Source of the DNA: Thauera sp. UBA6194
Lineage (GTDB): Bacteria; Pseudomonadota; Gammaproteobacteria; Burkholderiales; Rhodocyclaceae
Length of the DNA stretch: 64,000 bases
Reading direction: 5' to 3'
Assembly (NCBI GenBank): GCA_002422685.1
Contig: DITC01000061.1
Location: 1-64,000, forward strand
Below, one piece after another: positions 1 to 8,521 of this stretch. The notes under the pieces were generated by a model. The model made no database searches. It saw only the letters and a list, made by a program, of their open reading frames with translations, and was not told the origin of the DNA. A program made the position numbers and the translations under genes. Within the stretch, counting starts at the first letter, position 1. The number at the start of each line of letters is the position of its first letter.

Positions 1-121
1 GCTCGATCTGCTCGAGGGCGATCTCGTCGTTGCGGAACACCTTGACCTTGGCTCCGAGCTCGCCGAAATACTGCACGAGGTTGTAGGTGAAGCTGTCGTA
101 GTTGTCGATCATCAGCAGCAT
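1..121 (-). CDS. trpG: Anthranilate synthase component II (glutamine amidotransferase), 5' part only
   Basis: Only the first 40 codons lie in the window; the gene runs off the left edge. The translated start MLLMIDNYDSFTYNLVQYFG is the characteristic N-terminus of TrpG/PabA class I glutamine amidotransferases, which supply ammonia from glutamine to TrpE for anthranilate synthesis. The catalytic Cys-His-Glu triad lies beyond the edge and cannot be checked. It starts 95 bases after the end of trpE on the same strand, so it is probably co-transcribed with trpE. TrpG in this context can also serve as PabA for folate synthesis (known of the family, not visible here). Confidence 0.9.
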   Translation of the reverse strand, partial: MLLMIDNYDSFTYNLVQYFGELGAKVKVFRNDEIALEQIE

Positions 122-216
122 GGTCACTCCCTTCGCGAACGCCGGCGAGGATGGAGCCGGCTTCGTCAGCATGTTCGTGGACAGGACAGCGCGCGGCGTC
201 GGCCGCGCCGGGGCGT

Positions 217-1689
217 TCAGGCCCGCGTGTCCAGCCCGCCTTCGGCCATCTCGGCGGCGCGCAGCATGGCGCGCGCCTTGCTTTGCGTTTCCTGCCATTC
301 CGACTCGGGGTCGGAGTCGGCGACGATGCCGGCGCCGGCCTGGACGTGGATCTGGCCGTCCTTGAGCACGGCGGTGCGGATCGCGATCGCGATGTCCATG
401 TCGCCATGAAAACCGAGATAGCCGACCGAGCCGGCGTAGATGCCGCGCTTGACCGGCTCGAGCTCGTCGATGATCTCCATCGCCCGCACCTTGGGCGCAC
501 CGGACACGGTGCCCGCCGGGAAGGTGGCGCGCAGCACCGCGAGCGCGTCGAGTCCTTCGCGCAGTTTGCCCTCGACGTTGGAGACGATGTGCATCACGTG
601 CGAGTAGCGCTCGATGGTGAAGCGCTCGGTGACCTTGACCGAGCCGATCTCGGACACCCGACCCGCGTCGTTGCGGCCGAGGTCGAGCAGCTGCACGTGC
701 TCGGCGATCTCTTTCTGGTCGGCGAGCAGCTCCTGCTCGAGGGCAAGGTCTTCGGCCACCGTGGCACCGCGCTTGCGGGTGCCGGCGATCGGACGCACGG
801 TGACGACGTCGTCCTCGAGCCGGGTCAGGATCTCGGGCGAGGCGCCGACGACGTGGAAGTCCTCGAAGTTGAAATAGAACATGTAGGGCGAGGGGTTGAG
901 CGAGCGGATCGCGCGGTACAGCGCCATCGGGCTGGCGGCGTAGGGCTTGCTCATGCGCTGCGACAGCACCACCTGCATGACGTCGCCGTCGACGATGTAC
1001 TGCTTGGCGCGGCGCACCGCGTCCTTGAAGCCTTCTTCGCCGAAGCTCGACACCGCGGGTGCGGACTCGGCGCGGATCTCCTCGGGAATCTGCACCGGCG
1101 CGCGCAGGCGGGCGAGCAGTTCGCGCAGGCGCTTCTGCGCGCGCTTGTACGCGCCCGGGACTTCGGGTTCGGCATACACGACCAGGGTGAGCTTGCCGCT
1201 GAGGTTGTCGACGATGGCGACCTCTTCGGACAGCAGCAGCAGGATGTCGGGCGTGCCCAGGGTGTCGGGCTTTTCGGTCTTCGCCAGCCTGGGCTCGATG
1301 TAGCGCACCGTGTCGTAGCCGAAGCAGCCGACCAGGCCGCCGGCGAAGCGCGGCAGGTGCTCGCGCGGCGGCACCTTGATGCGGTTCATGAACTCGGCGA
1401 CGAAGTTGAGCGGGTCGCCGTAATCGCGACGCTCGACCAGGCGGTTGCCGGTGAGCAGCAGCGCCGAGCGCCCATAGACCTCGATGCGGGTGGGCGAGGA
1501 CAGGCCGATGAAGGAGTAGCGCCCGAAGCGCTCACCACCCTGCACCGATTCGAGCAGGTAGGTGTAGGACTCGTTGGCGAGCTTCAGGTAGATCGAGAGC
1601 GGGGTGTCGAGATCGGCGAAGGTCTCGAGCGTGAGCGGGATGCGGTTGTAGCCCTCGGCGGCGAGAGCGTTGAATTCGTGTTCGAGCAT
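217..1689 (-). CDS. trpE: Anthranilate synthase component I
   Basis: The 490-residue protein is full length for TrpE, which converts chorismate plus ammonia (from TrpG) to anthranilate, the first committed step of tryptophan synthesis. Near residue 45 it has the LLES element followed by RYSFIG, the tryptophan feedback-binding signature. The C-terminal chorismate-binding domain shows TVRPIAGTRKRG, FPAGTVSGAPKVRAMEIIDE and GIYAGSVGY. The ATG is preceded by GGAG about 6 bases upstream. It sits between gph and trpG, the usual betaproteobacterial rpe-gph-trpE-trpG order. The 291-base gap upstream suggests its own promoter. I looked there for a leader peptide with tandem Trp codons and found none, so control is probably by feedback and/or a repressor rather than classical attenuation. 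Confidence 0.96.
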   Translation of the reverse strand: MLEHEFNALAAEGYNRIPLTLETFADLDTPLSIYLKLANESYTYLLESVQGGERFGRYSFIGLSSPTRIEVYGRSALLLTGNRLVERRDYGDPLNFVAEFMNRIKVPPREHLPRFAGGLVGCFGYDTVRYIEPRLAKTEKPDTLGTPDILLLLSEEVAIVDNLSGKLTLVVYAEPEVPGAYKRAQKRLRELLARLRAPVQIPEEIRAESAPAVSSFGEEGFKDAVRRAKQYIVDGDVMQVVLSQRMSKPYAASPMALYRAIRSLNPSPYMFYFNFEDFHVVGASPEILTRLEDDVVTVRPIAGTRKRGATVAEDLALEQELLADQKEIAEHVQLLDLGRNDAGRVSEIGSVKVTERFTIERYSHVMHIVSNVEGKLREGLDALAVLRATFPAGTVSGAPKVRAMEIIDELEPVKRGIYAGSVGYLGFHGDMDIAIAIRTAVLKDGQIHVQAGAGIVADSDPESEWQETQSKARAMLRAAEMAEGGLDTRA

Positions 1690-1740
1690 GGAGACTCCAG
1701 GTGCAGCGGTTGAATCGGCGCGGCGTGCAGCAGCCGAATG

Positions 1741-1767
1741 AGGCTGGCGAGGCTGGCGAGGCTGGCG
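1741..1767. repeat. Three tandem copies of a 9-bp unit upstream of trpE
   Basis: The 9-mer aggctggcg occurs three times head to tail, followed by a G-rich tract, in the 291-base gap between gph (ends 1981) and trpE (starts 1689). It lies about 50-80 bases upstream of the trpE start codon. It may be a replication-slippage microsatellite; no regulatory role is shown. Confidence 0.8.
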
Positions 1768-1980
1768 GGGCGGGCGGGTGCGCGCTCGGCGCTGCCCGGG
1801 GCCCCGCGCGGGGGAATCGCGTTCAGTGGCCCAGAGGCCAGCGCCAACCGCCGCGCCAGACCGGCTGGGCGGAAGAGAAGGCAGCGAGGAGGCGATCCCG
1901 GTGTGCGCGCATCACGATGTCGACTTGAATGGAGACCTGGAGCGTACGCCCGGATCAGCGATCTGAACCCGGCGCGAGGA

Positions 1981-2661
1981 CTATGCGGACGCAATATGTT
2001 CGAGTACGTCGAGCGCCGAAGATAGTAGCCCATCGCATTCGATAGTGTCCACCGGCACCCCTTCGCTGTAGCCATAGGTGACGAGCAGCACCGGCATGCC
2101 GGCGCCCTGGGCGGCGAGCGCGTCGTTGGCCGAGTCACCGATCATCAGCGCCTCGGCCGGGGCCACGCCCAGGCGCTCGCAGGCCAGATGCACGGTAGCC
2201 GGGTCGGGCTTCTTGACCGGCAGCGTGTCGCCGCTGACCACGGTGTCGAAGTAGTGCGCGATCGCCATGCGCTCGAGCAGCGGCAGCGTGAAGGCCTCGG
2301 CCTTGTTGGTGACCAAGGCGAGCGGCAGTCCGCGACCGCGCAGGGCGCCGAGCAGCTCGGTCACGCCGGGGTAGGCGCGGGTGCGCACGCCGTTGACCAC
2401 CGCGTAGTGGCGGCGGAACACGTCGAGCGCAGCATCGATCTCGGCCTCGGTGGCGCTCGTGCCCTCGGTCATGCAGCGGCGCACGAGGTTCGGCAGGCCC
2501 TTGCCGACGAAGCTGTGGATCTCGGCCTGGCTGCGCGGCGGGCGACCGAGCTCGCCGAGCGTGAGGTTGGCGGCGTCGGCAAGGTCGGCGATGGTGTCGA
2601 GCAGCGTGCCGTCGAGGTCGAAGAGCACGGCCCGCGGCGAGAAACGCGCGCCCACGCTCAT
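1981..2661 (-). CDS. gph: Phosphoglycolate phosphatase (HAD family)
   Basis: A 226-residue HAD-superfamily hydrolase that dephosphorylates 2-phosphoglycolate, a product of DNA 3'-end repair and oxygenase side reactions. Motif I is LFDLDGTLLDT near the N-terminus (nucleophile and acid/base aspartates), motif II is VTNK, motif III the KKPDP lysine and motif IV GDSANDA. The start MSVGARF is chosen because its ATG overlaps the rpe stop codon (ATGA), giving translational coupling. The same frame stays open through rpe on this strand, but that upstream part reads as Arg/His-rich shadow sequence. Placement between rpe and trpE matches betaproteobacterial gph. Confidence 0.94.
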   Translation of the reverse strand: MSVGARFSPRAVLFDLDGTLLDTIADLADAANLTLGELGRPPRSQAEIHSFVGKGLPNLVRRCMTEGTSATEAEIDAALDVFRRHYAVVNGVRTRAYPGVTELLGALRGRGLPLALVTNKAEAFTLPLLERMAIAHYFDTVVSGDTLPVKKPDPATVHLACERLGVAPAEALMIGDSANDALAAQGAGMPVLLVTYGYSEGVPVDTIECDGLLSSALDVLEHIASA

Positions 2662-3353
2662 TCTTCCACCCGGGCGAGCGCGCTGCGCAGCGCGCCGATG
2701 ACCGTGTCGTAACGGTTGGGGTCGGCATCCAGGCCGGCACCGAACACGGCCGAGCCGGCGACGAAGGTGTCCGCCCCGGCGCGCGCGATGTCGGCGATGT
2801 TGTCGGTCTTCACCCCGCCGTCGATCTCGAGCAGGATGCGCCGCCCGGTGCGCGCCTCGTAGGCGTCGAGCCGCTCGCGCGCGGCGCGCAGCTTGTTGAG
2901 CGTCTCGGGGATGAACTTCTGCCCGCCGAAGCCCGGGTTCACGCTCATCAGCAGCACCACGTCGAGCTTGTCCATGACGTGGTCCATGTGGTGCAGCGGC
3001 GTGGCCGGGTTGAACACCAGCCCCGCCTGGCAGCCGGCGTCGCGGATCAGGCCGAGGCTGCGGTCGATGTGCTCGGAGGCCTCGGGGTGGAAGGTGATGA
3101 CGTTGGCGCCGGCCTTGGCGAAGTCGGGGATGATGCGATCGACCGGCTTCACCATCAGGTGCACGTCGATCGGCGCCGTGGTGTGCGGGCGGATGGCTTC
3201 GCACACCAGCGGCCCGATGGTGAGGTTGGGCACGTAATGGTTGTCCATCACGTCGAAGTGGATCCAGTCGGCGCCGGCGGCGATCACGTTGCGCACTTCC
3301 TCGCCGAGGCGGGCGAAGTCGGCGGACAGCAGGCTGGGGGCAATGCGGTACAT
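2658..3353 (-). CDS. rpe: Ribulose-phosphate 3-epimerase
   Basis: A 231-residue TIM-barrel enzyme that interconverts ribulose 5-phosphate and xylulose 5-phosphate in the pentose phosphate pathway. Diagnostic motifs are IAPSLLSADFARLGEE at the N-terminus, FDVMDNHYVPN with the metal/catalytic Asp, HLMVKP, the VNPGFGGQKFIPE signature and LEIDGGV with the catalytic Asp. The frame is open 24 codons further upstream, but MYRIAPS is the family N-terminus and has a Shine-Dalgarno GGAG located inside a 12-bp palindrome (3358-3369). It is the first gene of the rpe-gph-trpEG run. Confidence 0.96.
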   Translation of the reverse strand: MYRIAPSLLSADFARLGEEVRNVIAAGADWIHFDVMDNHYVPNLTIGPLVCEAIRPHTTAPIDVHLMVKPVDRIIPDFAKAGANVITFHPEASEHIDRSLGLIRDAGCQAGLVFNPATPLHHMDHVMDKLDVVLLMSVNPGFGGQKFIPETLNKLRAARERLDAYEARTGRRILLEIDGGVKTDNIADIARAGADTFVAGSAVFGAGLDADPNRYDTVIGALRSALARVEE

Positions 3354-3429
3354 GGCGGTCTCCGGAGACTGGGGCAACCCGGATTCTAACCGCTGCGCGG
3401 GCGGACTTGTGGGCGCCGCCACCACCCGC

Positions 3430-5781
3430 TCAGCGCACGCAGACCTTGCGCACCTGCTTCATGTCGGTAATGCCGGCGAGCACCTTCTCCATGCCGTCCT
3501 GACGCAGCGTGCGCATGCCCTCGCCGAGCGCCTGACCGAGGACCTGGTCGACGCGGCCGCGCGCCTGGATCAGGCGCTTGATGGCCTCCGAACCCATCAT
3601 GAGCTCGTGCAGGCCGACCCGGCCCTTGTAGCCTTGGTTGCAGTGCTCGCAGCCCACCGGCCGATACAGCGTGAAGCGGCCGTCCTGGTCGGCGAATTCC
3701 TCCTTCCAGCGCGTCAGCACGCGCTGGCGGGCAGCCTCCGGGTCGGTGCGGAATTCGTCGGTCAGGTGCATGTCCTCGCAATACTCGTCGAGCAGACTGC
3801 GGACCTCGTCCTCGCCGGGCTCGTAGGCCTCGCGGCACTTCAGGCACAGACGCTTGGCCAGGCGCTGGGCGAGCACGCCGAGCAGCGCGTCGGCGAAGTT
3901 GAACGGGTCCATGCCCATGTCGAGCAGACGCACCACCGATTCGGGTGCGCTGTTGGTGTGCAGGGTCGAGAACACCAGGTGGCCGGTGAGCGAGGCCTCG
4001 ATGCCGACCAACACGGTCTCGTGGTCGCGCATCTCGCCGACCATGATCACGTCGGGGTCGGCGCGCAGGAAGGCGCGCATCATGGTGGCGAAGTCGATGC
4101 CGGCCTTGCGGTTGACCTGCACCTGGCGCAGGCCCTTCTGGGTGATCTCGACCGGGTCCTCGACCGTCCAGATCTTGGTGTCAGGCGTGTTGATGTGGTT
4201 GAGGATGGAGTGCAGCGTGGTGGTCTTGCCCGAGCCGGTGGGGCCACACACGAAGAAGATGCCGTAGGGCTTGGCGATCGCGCTCTTGAGGCGCTCGAGG
4301 TTGAAGCGCAGCAGGCCGAGCTTGTCGATCTGGATCGGCTCGCTGTTGGCGAGCAGGCGCATCACCACGTCCTCCATGCCACCCTGGGTGGGCAGCGTGG
4401 CCACGCGCAGCTCGAGGTCGATGGGCGCGAACTTGCGGAAGCGGATCTTGCCGTCCTGCGGTTTGCGGCGCTCGGAGATGTCGAGGTCGCACATGATCTT
4501 GATGCGCGTGACGAGCGGATTGCGGTAGCTCGCGGGGATCTCGATGTAGGGCACGAGCGAACCGTCCTTGCGGAAGCGGATCAGCGTCTTTTCCTTGCCG
4601 GGCCGGGGCTCGATGTGGATGTCGGAGGCGCCCTGGCGGTAGGCGTCGATGATGACGCGATTGACCAGCTTGACGAGCTCGTTGTCGGCCGCTGCGCTCA
4701 CGTCGTCCTTGAGCGAGGCGGTCTCTTCCTCGTGCTCGTCCAGTCCGGACAGCAGCTCCGACACCGAGGCCTCGTCAAGGGCGGTGCCGAAGAACTGCTC
4801 GACGATGAGCTCGAAGTCGTACTGCGTGGTGACGCGGTAGTTGAGCCGCTTTTTCGGCAGCACGTTCTGCGCGACCCCGGAGCTGCGCACCAGCTCGGGA
4901 TCCACGCACAGGATGGACACGCCTTCGGGATTCTCTTCGTAGGGCAGCCACTGGCTCTGCTGGACGTACTCGCGCTTGATGTTGCGCAGCAGGTCCATCG
5001 GCTTGACGTGGTTGGGCGCGAAGGGCTGGTAGGGCAGCCCGAAGAAGCGCGCCGCCGCCGCACCGAGCTCGGCCGGGCTGAGGCCGAACTGCTCCATCAG
5101 CACGGCCTCGGTGCCGTTGCCGTTCTCGCGCGCCTCGCGGGTGGCGTCGGCGAACTCCTCGGCGGTGATGCGGCCGTCGACCACCAGCGCATCGAAGCGC
5201 GAGCGCAGCCGGGCGGGCTGGACGGCATGGCGCAGGAAGGCCACGCCCAGCGTCTGCGCAAGCCCCTGCACGCCCTCTTCGGCCACTCTGGAGAAGGGCT
5301 CGCCATCGCGCGTGTTGATGAGTTGCAGCACGCCGAGCAGGCGGCCGGAGTCCGGATCGCGAATCGGCGCCACCAGCATCTGGCGGGAATGAAAACCGGT
5401 GCTCGCATCGACCTCGCGTCGCAGCTTGAGCCCGGGCGAAATCTGGCGGAGCTCGGACTCGTCGTAGACGTCGCGGATGTTGACGAGCTGCCCGCTCATG
5501 GCCACGAAGCCGGCGATGCTGTTCGCGCCGATCGGCAGGCGGATGCTCTGCACGCCGCTCAGGCCCGTCTTGACGCGGGTGACGATCGAGTGCCCGGTCT
5601 CATCCACGGTGTAGATGCTGAAGCGCTCGGTCTCGAACAGCGCGCACAGCTGCGGCGCCAGCTCGAGAATGATCTCGTCCACATCCTTGCTCGCGTGGAT
5701 GCGGTTGGTCAGCGTCTGCAGGCCCTTGAAGAAGGTCAGCCTGCTCGTGACGTTGGTCGCGGGCACAGCACTCGGGGTCAT
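3430..5781 (-). CDS. Orphan GspE/PilB-type ATPase with N-terminal GAF domain
   Basis: About 783 residues. A GAF-like sensory domain covers roughly residues 30-190, followed by an MshEN-like N-terminal domain and a full secretion ATPase core. The core has Walker A GPTGSGKTTTLHS near residue 512, an Asp box (TVEDPVEITQKGLRQVQVN), Walker B (LRADPDVIMVGEMRD), a His box (TGHLVFSTLHTN) and two CxxC zinc pairs near the C-terminus (CLKC, CEHC). I place the start at MTPSAV because GAGGAG lies 10 bases before its ATG; an in-frame ATG 7 codons earlier and a GTG further up are possible. No platform, pilin or secretin gene is adjacent, so the secretion or pilus partner is unknown. The GAF domain suggests signal-controlled ATPase activity (inference). 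Confidence 0.88.
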   Translation of the reverse strand: MTPSAVPATNVTSRLTFFKGLQTLTNRIHASKDVDEIILELAPQLCALFETERFSIYTVDETGHSIVTRVKTGLSGVQSIRLPIGANSIAGFVAMSGQLVNIRDVYDESELRQISPGLKLRREVDASTGFHSRQMLVAPIRDPDSGRLLGVLQLINTRDGEPFSRVAEEGVQGLAQTLGVAFLRHAVQPARLRSRFDALVVDGRITAEEFADATREARENGNGTEAVLMEQFGLSPAELGAAAARFFGLPYQPFAPNHVKPMDLLRNIKREYVQQSQWLPYEENPEGVSILCVDPELVRSSGVAQNVLPKKRLNYRVTTQYDFELIVEQFFGTALDEASVSELLSGLDEHEEETASLKDDVSAAADNELVKLVNRVIIDAYRQGASDIHIEPRPGKEKTLIRFRKDGSLVPYIEIPASYRNPLVTRIKIMCDLDISERRKPQDGKIRFRKFAPIDLELRVATLPTQGGMEDVVMRLLANSEPIQIDKLGLLRFNLERLKSAIAKPYGIFFVCGPTGSGKTTTLHSILNHINTPDTKIWTVEDPVEITQKGLRQVQVNRKAGIDFATMMRAFLRADPDVIMVGEMRDHETVLVGIEASLTGHLVFSTLHTNSAPESVVRLLDMGMDPFNFADALLGVLAQRLAKRLCLKCREAYEPGEDEVRSLLDEYCEDMHLTDEFRTDPEAARQRVLTRWKEEFADQDGRFTLYRPVGCEHCNQGYKGRVGLHELMMGSEAIKRLIQARGRVDQVLGQALGEGMRTLRQDGMEKVLAGITDMKQVRKVCVR

Positions 5782-5855
5782 TCGTTCATCGCTCCTCGAC
5801 ATTCGGGGCGGTCCTTTGATTGTCCGCTGCACGGCGAAGGGCGTCGCCGCCAGGA

Positions 5856-6623
5856 TCAGAATTCAAGCACTTCGCCCTGCTCGAGCCTGCGCAGCGCGAG
5901 CCTGCAGCCGCCGGCCTGAAGCCCTGCCATGATGCGCTCGCCGGCGCCGGGCTTGAGGTGGGTCACATGCACGACCGGATCGCCGGCGATCCGGCCCAGC
6001 ACAGCATGCGCGCTGCTCGGGCACAGGTGGCGCGAGGCGTCCGCGAGCGCCTGCTGGTCCTCGGCGAACGCGGTCTCGAGGATCAGGTGACGCAGCGCGG
6101 GGCAGGCGTTGATCGCGTCGATCAGCGTCGCCGAGAACGCCGTGTCGCCCGAGAACACCAGCTGCCCGCGCCCGCTGTCGAGCCGATAGGCCACCGCCGG
6201 CACCGTGTGACTCGCCGGCAGCGCAGTCACGCAGCGGCCGCCCAGCTCGACGCCCTCCCCCACCCGCAAGGGCTCGAAGCGCAGGAAGGGCGCGCCGGGA
6301 TCGGGGATGCGGGTGAAGTCCGGCCAGATCTGCCAGTTGAAGATGTGGGCCTGCAAGGCCGCGATGGTTTCGGGCAGGGCATGCACGACGAGCGGGCGGG
6401 CGCGCAACTCACCGGTGGAATCGACGAGCAGCGGCAAGGCGGCGATGTGGTCGAGGTGAGCGTGCGTCAGGAAGACGTGATCGATGCGGCACAGAGCGTC
6501 CAGCGTCAGGTCGCCCACGCCGGTGCCGCAGTCGACAAGGATGTCGTCATCGACCAGGAACGACGTGGTGCGCGACTGCGAGCCACCGATTCCGCCACTG
6601 CATCCGAGCACCTCGAGCTTCAT
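5856..6623 (-). CDS. Metallo-beta-lactamase-fold hydrolase, class II cyclic-nucleotide phosphodiesterase-like
   Basis: A 255-residue MBL-fold protein. Metal-ligand motifs are FLTHAHLDHIAALP (HxHxDH), a later PASHTVPA histidine, GDTAF with the bridging Asp, and HVTHLKPG near the C-terminus. The opening KLEVLGCSGGIGG and the overall arrangement resemble the class II 3',5'-cAMP phosphodiesterase/RNase Z-like group; the substrate is not proven. The start MKLEVLG fits the family; the frame is open 12 codons upstream. It lies 74 bases upstream of the GAF-GspE ATPase on the same strand and downstream of an FHA protein, so the three may form a signalling unit. Confidence 0.85.
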   Translation of the reverse strand: MKLEVLGCSGGIGGSQSRTTSFLVDDDILVDCGTGVGDLTLDALCRIDHVFLTHAHLDHIAALPLLVDSTGELRARPLVVHALPETIAALQAHIFNWQIWPDFTRIPDPGAPFLRFEPLRVGEGVELGGRCVTALPASHTVPAVAYRLDSGRGQLVFSGDTAFSATLIDAINACPALRHLILETAFAEDQQALADASRHLCPSSAHAVLGRIAGDPVVHVTHLKPGAGERIMAGLQAGGCRLALRRLEQGEVLEF

Positions 6624-6732
6624 CTCCGACCACCCGCAAGGCGGCAAGCCGCCGCGCACTTTTCATGATGTGGGCGAAGTTAACATCCTCCCCACCTCGG
6701 GCGCACGGCACAAAGTCACGGCATGGGCGCGC

Positions 6733-7455
6733 TCAGGCGCGCAGGAAAAACTCCATCTTCACGTTCGCCAGCTCAATGATGTCGTGGTCGCGCAAGGGCC
6801 GGGCCTGCGCGTCGATCGCCTTGCCATTGACGAGCGGAAAGCTCGCGCCCTCGACGTGGGTGATGAAGTAGCCGTGCGGGCGACGCGTGATGACCGCGAC
6901 CTGACGCCCGGGCTTGCCGAGGGTGGTCAGGGATTTGCTCAGCACCAGTTCACGCCCGGCGTTCGTGCCGCTCAGCACCTGGATGACGCCGAGCGTCTCG
7001 GTCGTGCGCGCCTCGGACCCGGTCGGGGCCGGCGCCTCGGCGGGCGGCGGCGCGGCCTGCTCCCCGATCGCCGTGGCCGTGCCGATGTCGGTGGCGACGC
7101 CGGGCATCTCGAAAGGCTTGAGCGCGGCGGGATCGATCATCTCGGCAGCGCCCAGGCCGGGCTTGGCGTCGTCGAGCAGGAACTTGATGCGGTATTTGCC
7201 GAGCTCCACGACGTCGTTGTCGCACAGCACGTTCTTCTTGATCTGCTGACCGTTGAGGTAGGTGCCGTTGGTGCTGTTGAGGTCTTCGAGGAAGGCGTCG
7301 CGGGTGATGCAGGTGATCACCGCGTGATGCCCGCTGATGGCGAGGTTGTCGATCTGGATGTCGTTGTCCGGCTTGCGCCCGATGGTCGTGCGCTCCCGGG
7401 TGATCGGCATCTCCTTGAGCACCAGACCATCCATGCTGAGAACCAGTTTCGGCAT
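6733..7455 (-). CDS. Double-FHA domain protein
   Basis: A 240-residue soluble protein. Residues about 1-95 form a canonical forkhead-associated domain with GRKPDNDIQID, SGHHA and LNSTNGTYLNG, the residues that bind phosphothreonine. After an Ala/Pro-rich linker (about 110-160), residues 165-240 look like a second, degenerate FHA domain (TTLGKPGRQVAVITRR, FPLVNGKAI) that lacks the Ser/His pair. The start MPKLVL has TAGGGG about 6 bases upstream, so the open 24 codons further up are not needed. FHA proteins recruit Thr-phosphorylated partners; no kinase gene is adjacent. It is separated from sucD by a strong terminator and is probably first in the unit with the MBL hydrolase and GAF-GspE ATPase. 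Confidence 0.9.
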   Translation of the reverse strand: MPKLVLSMDGLVLKEMPITRERTTIGRKPDNDIQIDNLAISGHHAVITCITRDAFLEDLNSTNGTYLNGQQIKKNVLCDNDVVELGKYRIKFLLDDAKPGLGAAEMIDPAALKPFEMPGVATDIGTATAIGEQAAPPPAEAPAPTGSEARTTETLGVIQVLSGTNAGRELVLSKSLTTLGKPGRQVAVITRRPHGYFITHVEGASFPLVNGKAIDAQARPLRDHDIIELANVKMEFFLRA

Positions 7456-7552
7456 GCCCCTACCCGTCGAAGTTTGATGTGGCTGGACCGTGCCGCGGCG
7501 CGTGACCGAAACGGCACTGGCCGGCATTCTACCGTGCGCGCCGGCCGGTCAA

Positions 7553-7585
7553 CGAAAAAGCGCCGGACGAGCCGGCGCTTTTTCG
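7553..7585 (-). terminator. Rho-independent terminator downstream of sucD
   Basis: A perfect 14-bp inverted repeat (7553-7566 with 7572-7585, loop of 5) with a GC-rich core flanked by A5/T5 gives a hairpin followed by a U tract on either strand. It lies 30 bases after the sucD stop codon and insulates the downstream FHA gene. Confidence 0.9.
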
Positions 7586-7615
7586 TCTTTCAGATGAAGA
7601 CGTTCGGCACTGCGA

Positions 7616-8509
7616 TCAGAGCAGCGCCTTGAGCAGCTTGCCCATCTCGGACGGGTTGCGCGTGACCGTGAAACCGCACTCTTCCATGATGGCGAGCTTG
7701 GCATCGGCGGTGTCCGCACCACCCGAGATCAGCGCACCGGCGTGGCCCATGCGCTTGCCGGCCGGCGCGGTGACGCCGGCGATGAAGCCGACGATCGGCT
7801 TCTTCATGTTGGCCTTGCACCACATCGCGGCTTCGGCTTCGTCCGGACCGCCGATCTCGCCGATCATGATCACCGCGTCGGTGTCCGGATCGTCGTTGAA
7901 CATGCGCATCACGTCGATGTGCTTGAGACCGTTGATCGGGTCGCCGCCGATGCCGACCGCCGAGGACTGGCCGAGGCCGATCTCGGTGAGCTGGGCCACG
8001 GCTTCATAGGTCAGGGTGCCGGAACGCGACACCACGCCGATGCGGCCCTTCTTGTGGATGTGGCCGGGCATGATGCCGATCTTGATCTCGTCGGGCGTGA
8101 TCAGGCCGGGGCAGTTGGGGCCCAGCAGCAGGGTTTCCTTGCCGCCGGCGGCGACCTTCTGCTTCATCTTGTTGCGCACCATCAGCATGTCGCGCACCGG
8201 GATGCCTTCGGTGATGCAGATCGCCAGGTCGAGGTCGGCCTCGCAGGCCTCCCAGATGGCGGCCGCAGCGCCCGCGGGCGGCACGTAGATGACCGACACG
8301 GTGGCGCCGGTCTCCGACGCGGCTTCCTTGACCGTGCCGTAGATGGGCACATCGAGGACTTTCTCGCCCGCCTTCTTCGGGTTCACACCGGCGACGAAGC
8401 AGTTCTTGCCGTTCGCGTACTCGATGCACTTCTCGGTGTGGAACTGGCCGGTCTTGCCGGTGATGCCCTGGGTGATGACTTTGGTGTCTTTATTGATCAG
8501 GATGGACAT
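7616..8509 (-). CDS. sucD: Succinyl-CoA synthetase (ADP-forming) alpha subunit
   Basis: A 297-residue protein that carries the CoA-binding site and the phosphohistidine intermediate in the TCA-cycle conversion of succinyl-CoA to succinate with NTP formation. The CoA-binding Rossmann motif GITGKTG is near residue 17, LLGPNCPG is mid-protein, and the active-site histidine is in KRMGHAGALISGG near residue 256. The ATG has AAGGAG just upstream. It follows sucC by 12 bases and ends at a strong terminator, so sucCD is a two-gene operon here, apart from the sucAB genes. Confidence 0.97.
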   Translation of the reverse strand: MSILINKDTKVITQGITGKTGQFHTEKCIEYANGKNCFVAGVNPKKAGEKVLDVPIYGTVKEAASETGATVSVIYVPPAGAAAAIWEACEADLDLAICITEGIPVRDMLMVRNKMKQKVAAGGKETLLLGPNCPGLITPDEIKIGIMPGHIHKKGRIGVVSRSGTLTYEAVAQLTEIGLGQSSAVGIGGDPINGLKHIDVMRMFNDDPDTDAVIMIGEIGGPDEAEAAMWCKANMKKPIVGFIAGVTAPAGKRMGHAGALISGGADTADAKLAIMEECGFTVTRNPSEMGKLLKALL

Positions 8510-8521
8510 TCGAAGTGCTCC

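Noticed and set aside
191..208. A 7-bp inverted repeat between trpE and trpG as a terminator
   Set aside because: There is no U tract and the genes form one operon; such short GC palindromes are common by chance at this base composition.
1690..1980. Possible trp attenuator with a leader peptide
   Set aside because: No tandem Trp codons occur on the minus strand in this gap and no terminator/antiterminator pair was seen.
3241..5919. A long plus-strand open frame of about 890 codons opposite the GAF-GspE ATPase
   Set aside because: It is antisense to a clearly recognisable ATPase, is rich in His/Asp/Arg/Leu as expected from reversed GC-rich codons, and shows no known motif.
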